7,699 bases of DNA from CAZAMT01 sp964486145 (lineage in GTDB: Bacteria > Bacteroidota > Bacteroidia > Bacteroidales > JAAAOM01), in the NCBI GenBank assembly GCA_964486145.1, contig CAZAMT010000198.1:1-7699 (forward strand). Direction: 5' to 3'. Position numbers and translations under genes: made by a program. The notes under the pieces are model-generated. The model did not search any database and was not told the origin of the DNA. It was given only the letters and a program-made list of their open reading frames with translations. Of the stretch, positions 6,998-7,699 are shown in pieces. Position 1 is the stretch's first letter. Every line of letters starts with the position of its first letter.

Positions 6998-7113
6998 CTG
7001 TTTAAAATTTGTGACCAAACCTGAAATTTGGCACTCATTTCAATCATGGTCGTGTGTGCCTCAGTAATTATCTCAGATAACTTGTCCGACAATTGGCGGA
7101 TGGTCTGTTTCAT
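6994..7113 (-). CDS. Small ORF, 39 aa, between LVIVD genes
   Basis: Not recognised. ATG at 7113 lies 4 nt after the TAA of the upstream LVIVD gene, and its TGA overlaps the next gene's ATG as ATGA. The product begins MKQTIRQLSDKLSEIITEAH and ends KFQVWSQILNR. It has no signal peptide or membrane segment and could form an amphipathic helix with hydrophobic residues at positions 5, 8, 12, 15 and 16. It is in a different frame from both neighbours, which share one frame with each other. It may be a real small protein, a coupling leader that carries ribosomes across the gap, or a chance open frame. The tight packing on both sides is the only support. Confidence 0.45.
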   Translation of the reverse strand: MKQTIRQLSDKLSEIITEAHTTMIEMSAKFQVWSQILNR

Positions 7114-7117
7114 AACA

Positions 7118-7621
7118 TTATTCTTCTATCCATTCAATAATTACTGTTTCTTCAGGTCTTGATTCCCTGCCATAAGCGTAAGGAATCCAATCCTGACCTG
7201 GAGGTTTTAGTTCCGGGAAAACTTCAACAATCCGCTTGACAACCTTTGGAGACTTAACATTGGTGATGTCAATTGCAATTAAGTCTACTGCATTATCAGC
7301 ATACAATATACTATCTTTAACTGCCATATCAATGCATCCGGGTATTTTTATGAATCCGATGTTTTGGGGTGATTCAGGAGAAGAATTATCAAAAACATGA
7401 ATACCCTTGTATTTTTCATTTAACAAAATGTAGTTTTTGAATGTATATATTTTTCCGGGGTCCAGGATTTTTCTCTGAGTTTCATATTTCACTGAACTCT
7501 CAAGTATGCTTCTTTCAAGTAATATTGGTTTGTAATTGTCAGGGGCATAATCATACACGGGATCATAACTGGTCAAAAGAACCGGGCTAATTATGACTAT
7601 AAACGTTATTAATTTTTTCAT
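7118..7621 (-). CDS. LVIVD-family protein, N-terminal-half type
   Basis: A predicted exported protein of 167 aa that matches only the first part of the larger LVIVD surface proteins common in Bacteroidota. It has an N-terminal signal-like segment MKKLITFIVIISPVLLTSY; the lipobox position expected to be Cys is Tyr19. Conserved family stretches follow: ESSVKYETQRKILDPGKIY (41-59), YKGIHVFDNSSPESPQNIGF (71-90), IKIPGCIDMAVKDSILYAD (91-109), LIAIDIT (114-120) and VVKRIVEVFPELKPP (127-141). It ends soon after with IIEWIEE, where a longer homologue would continue through a linker to the second set of repeats. That second set is encoded by 6248-6997. The start is a clean ATG. It is first in a close-packed series with the small ORF, the LVIVD lipoprotein and the outer-membrane protein. 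Function unknown. Confidence 0.75.
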   Translation of the reverse strand: MKKLITFIVIISPVLLTSYDPVYDYAPDNYKPILLERSILESSVKYETQRKILDPGKIYTFKNYILLNEKYKGIHVFDNSSPESPQNIGFIKIPGCIDMAVKDSILYADNAVDLIAIDITNVKSPKVVKRIVEVFPELKPPGQDWIPYAYGRESRPEETVIIEWIEE

Positions 7622-7646
7622 GGCACTATCTGTATTTCACATTTCA

Positions 7647-7680
7647 CAAATATTTTGGTAAGATATAAAAAATTCACAAA
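7647..7680 (-). promoter_or_regulatory. Weak candidate promoter for LVIVD cluster
   Basis: On the minus strand TTTG (7680-7677) and AATATTTG (7654-7647) are separated by 22 nt. The second is one base from TAnnTTTG and lies 25 nt before the ATG at 7621. The spacer is longer than usual, so support is weak; the rest of the right edge (7622-7699) shows no gene. Confidence 0.22.
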
Positions 7681-7699
7681 AGGTTGCGTTGGTCCCTAT

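Overview
The window looks like a scaffold from a member of the Bacteroidota, probably a metagenome or draft short-read assembly. The base composition is AT-rich and starts lack Shine-Dalgarno sequences. Several upstream regions carry sequences close to the Bacteroidota -7 promoter element (TAnnTTTG). The gene content fits too: a methyltransferase with a GIHSPF-type N-terminus, LVIVD-repeat surface proteins and a small outer-membrane barrel. The species cannot be named from this sequence.

Layout. Positions 1-161 hold no gene but carry two imperfect palindromes; the second runs into the 3' end of the first gene. From about 2422 down to 162 three genes lie in series on the minus strand: a class I SAM-dependent methyltransferase, a MacB/LolD-type ABC transporter ATPase with no permease beside it, and a PduO-type cob(I)alamin adenosyltransferase. 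Divergent from the methyltransferase, only 22 bp away, is recG on the plus strand (2445-4547), complete at 700 aa. Downstream and convergent is a polytopic membrane protein of unknown function (4627-5495), interrupted by a run of exactly 100 N. Its two flanks share an exact 55-bp sequence, and collapsing that duplication restores an intact 237-codon reading frame. The gap is therefore very probably a scaffolding artefact.

The right third (5564-7621, minus strand) is a compact cell-envelope cluster. In transcription order it holds an N-terminal-type LVIVD protein, an unlisted 39-codon small ORF, a second LVIVD lipoprotein matching the C-terminal part of the same family, and an outer-membrane beta-barrel-like protein. 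The two LVIVD genes look like one usual ~400-aa surface protein divided into two exported halves. The small ORF begins 4 nt after the first half stops, and its TGA overlaps the ATG of the second half (ATGA). The first half has lost the expected lipobox cysteine (Tyr in its place) while the second has a good lipobox. The membrane-protein gene follows but probably has its own promoter.

The most noteworthy points are the split LVIVD gene with its coupled small ORF, the false assembly gap, and the palindromic element at the left edge. Nothing here is a clear defence, mobile or CRISPR system, and no RNA gene was seen.
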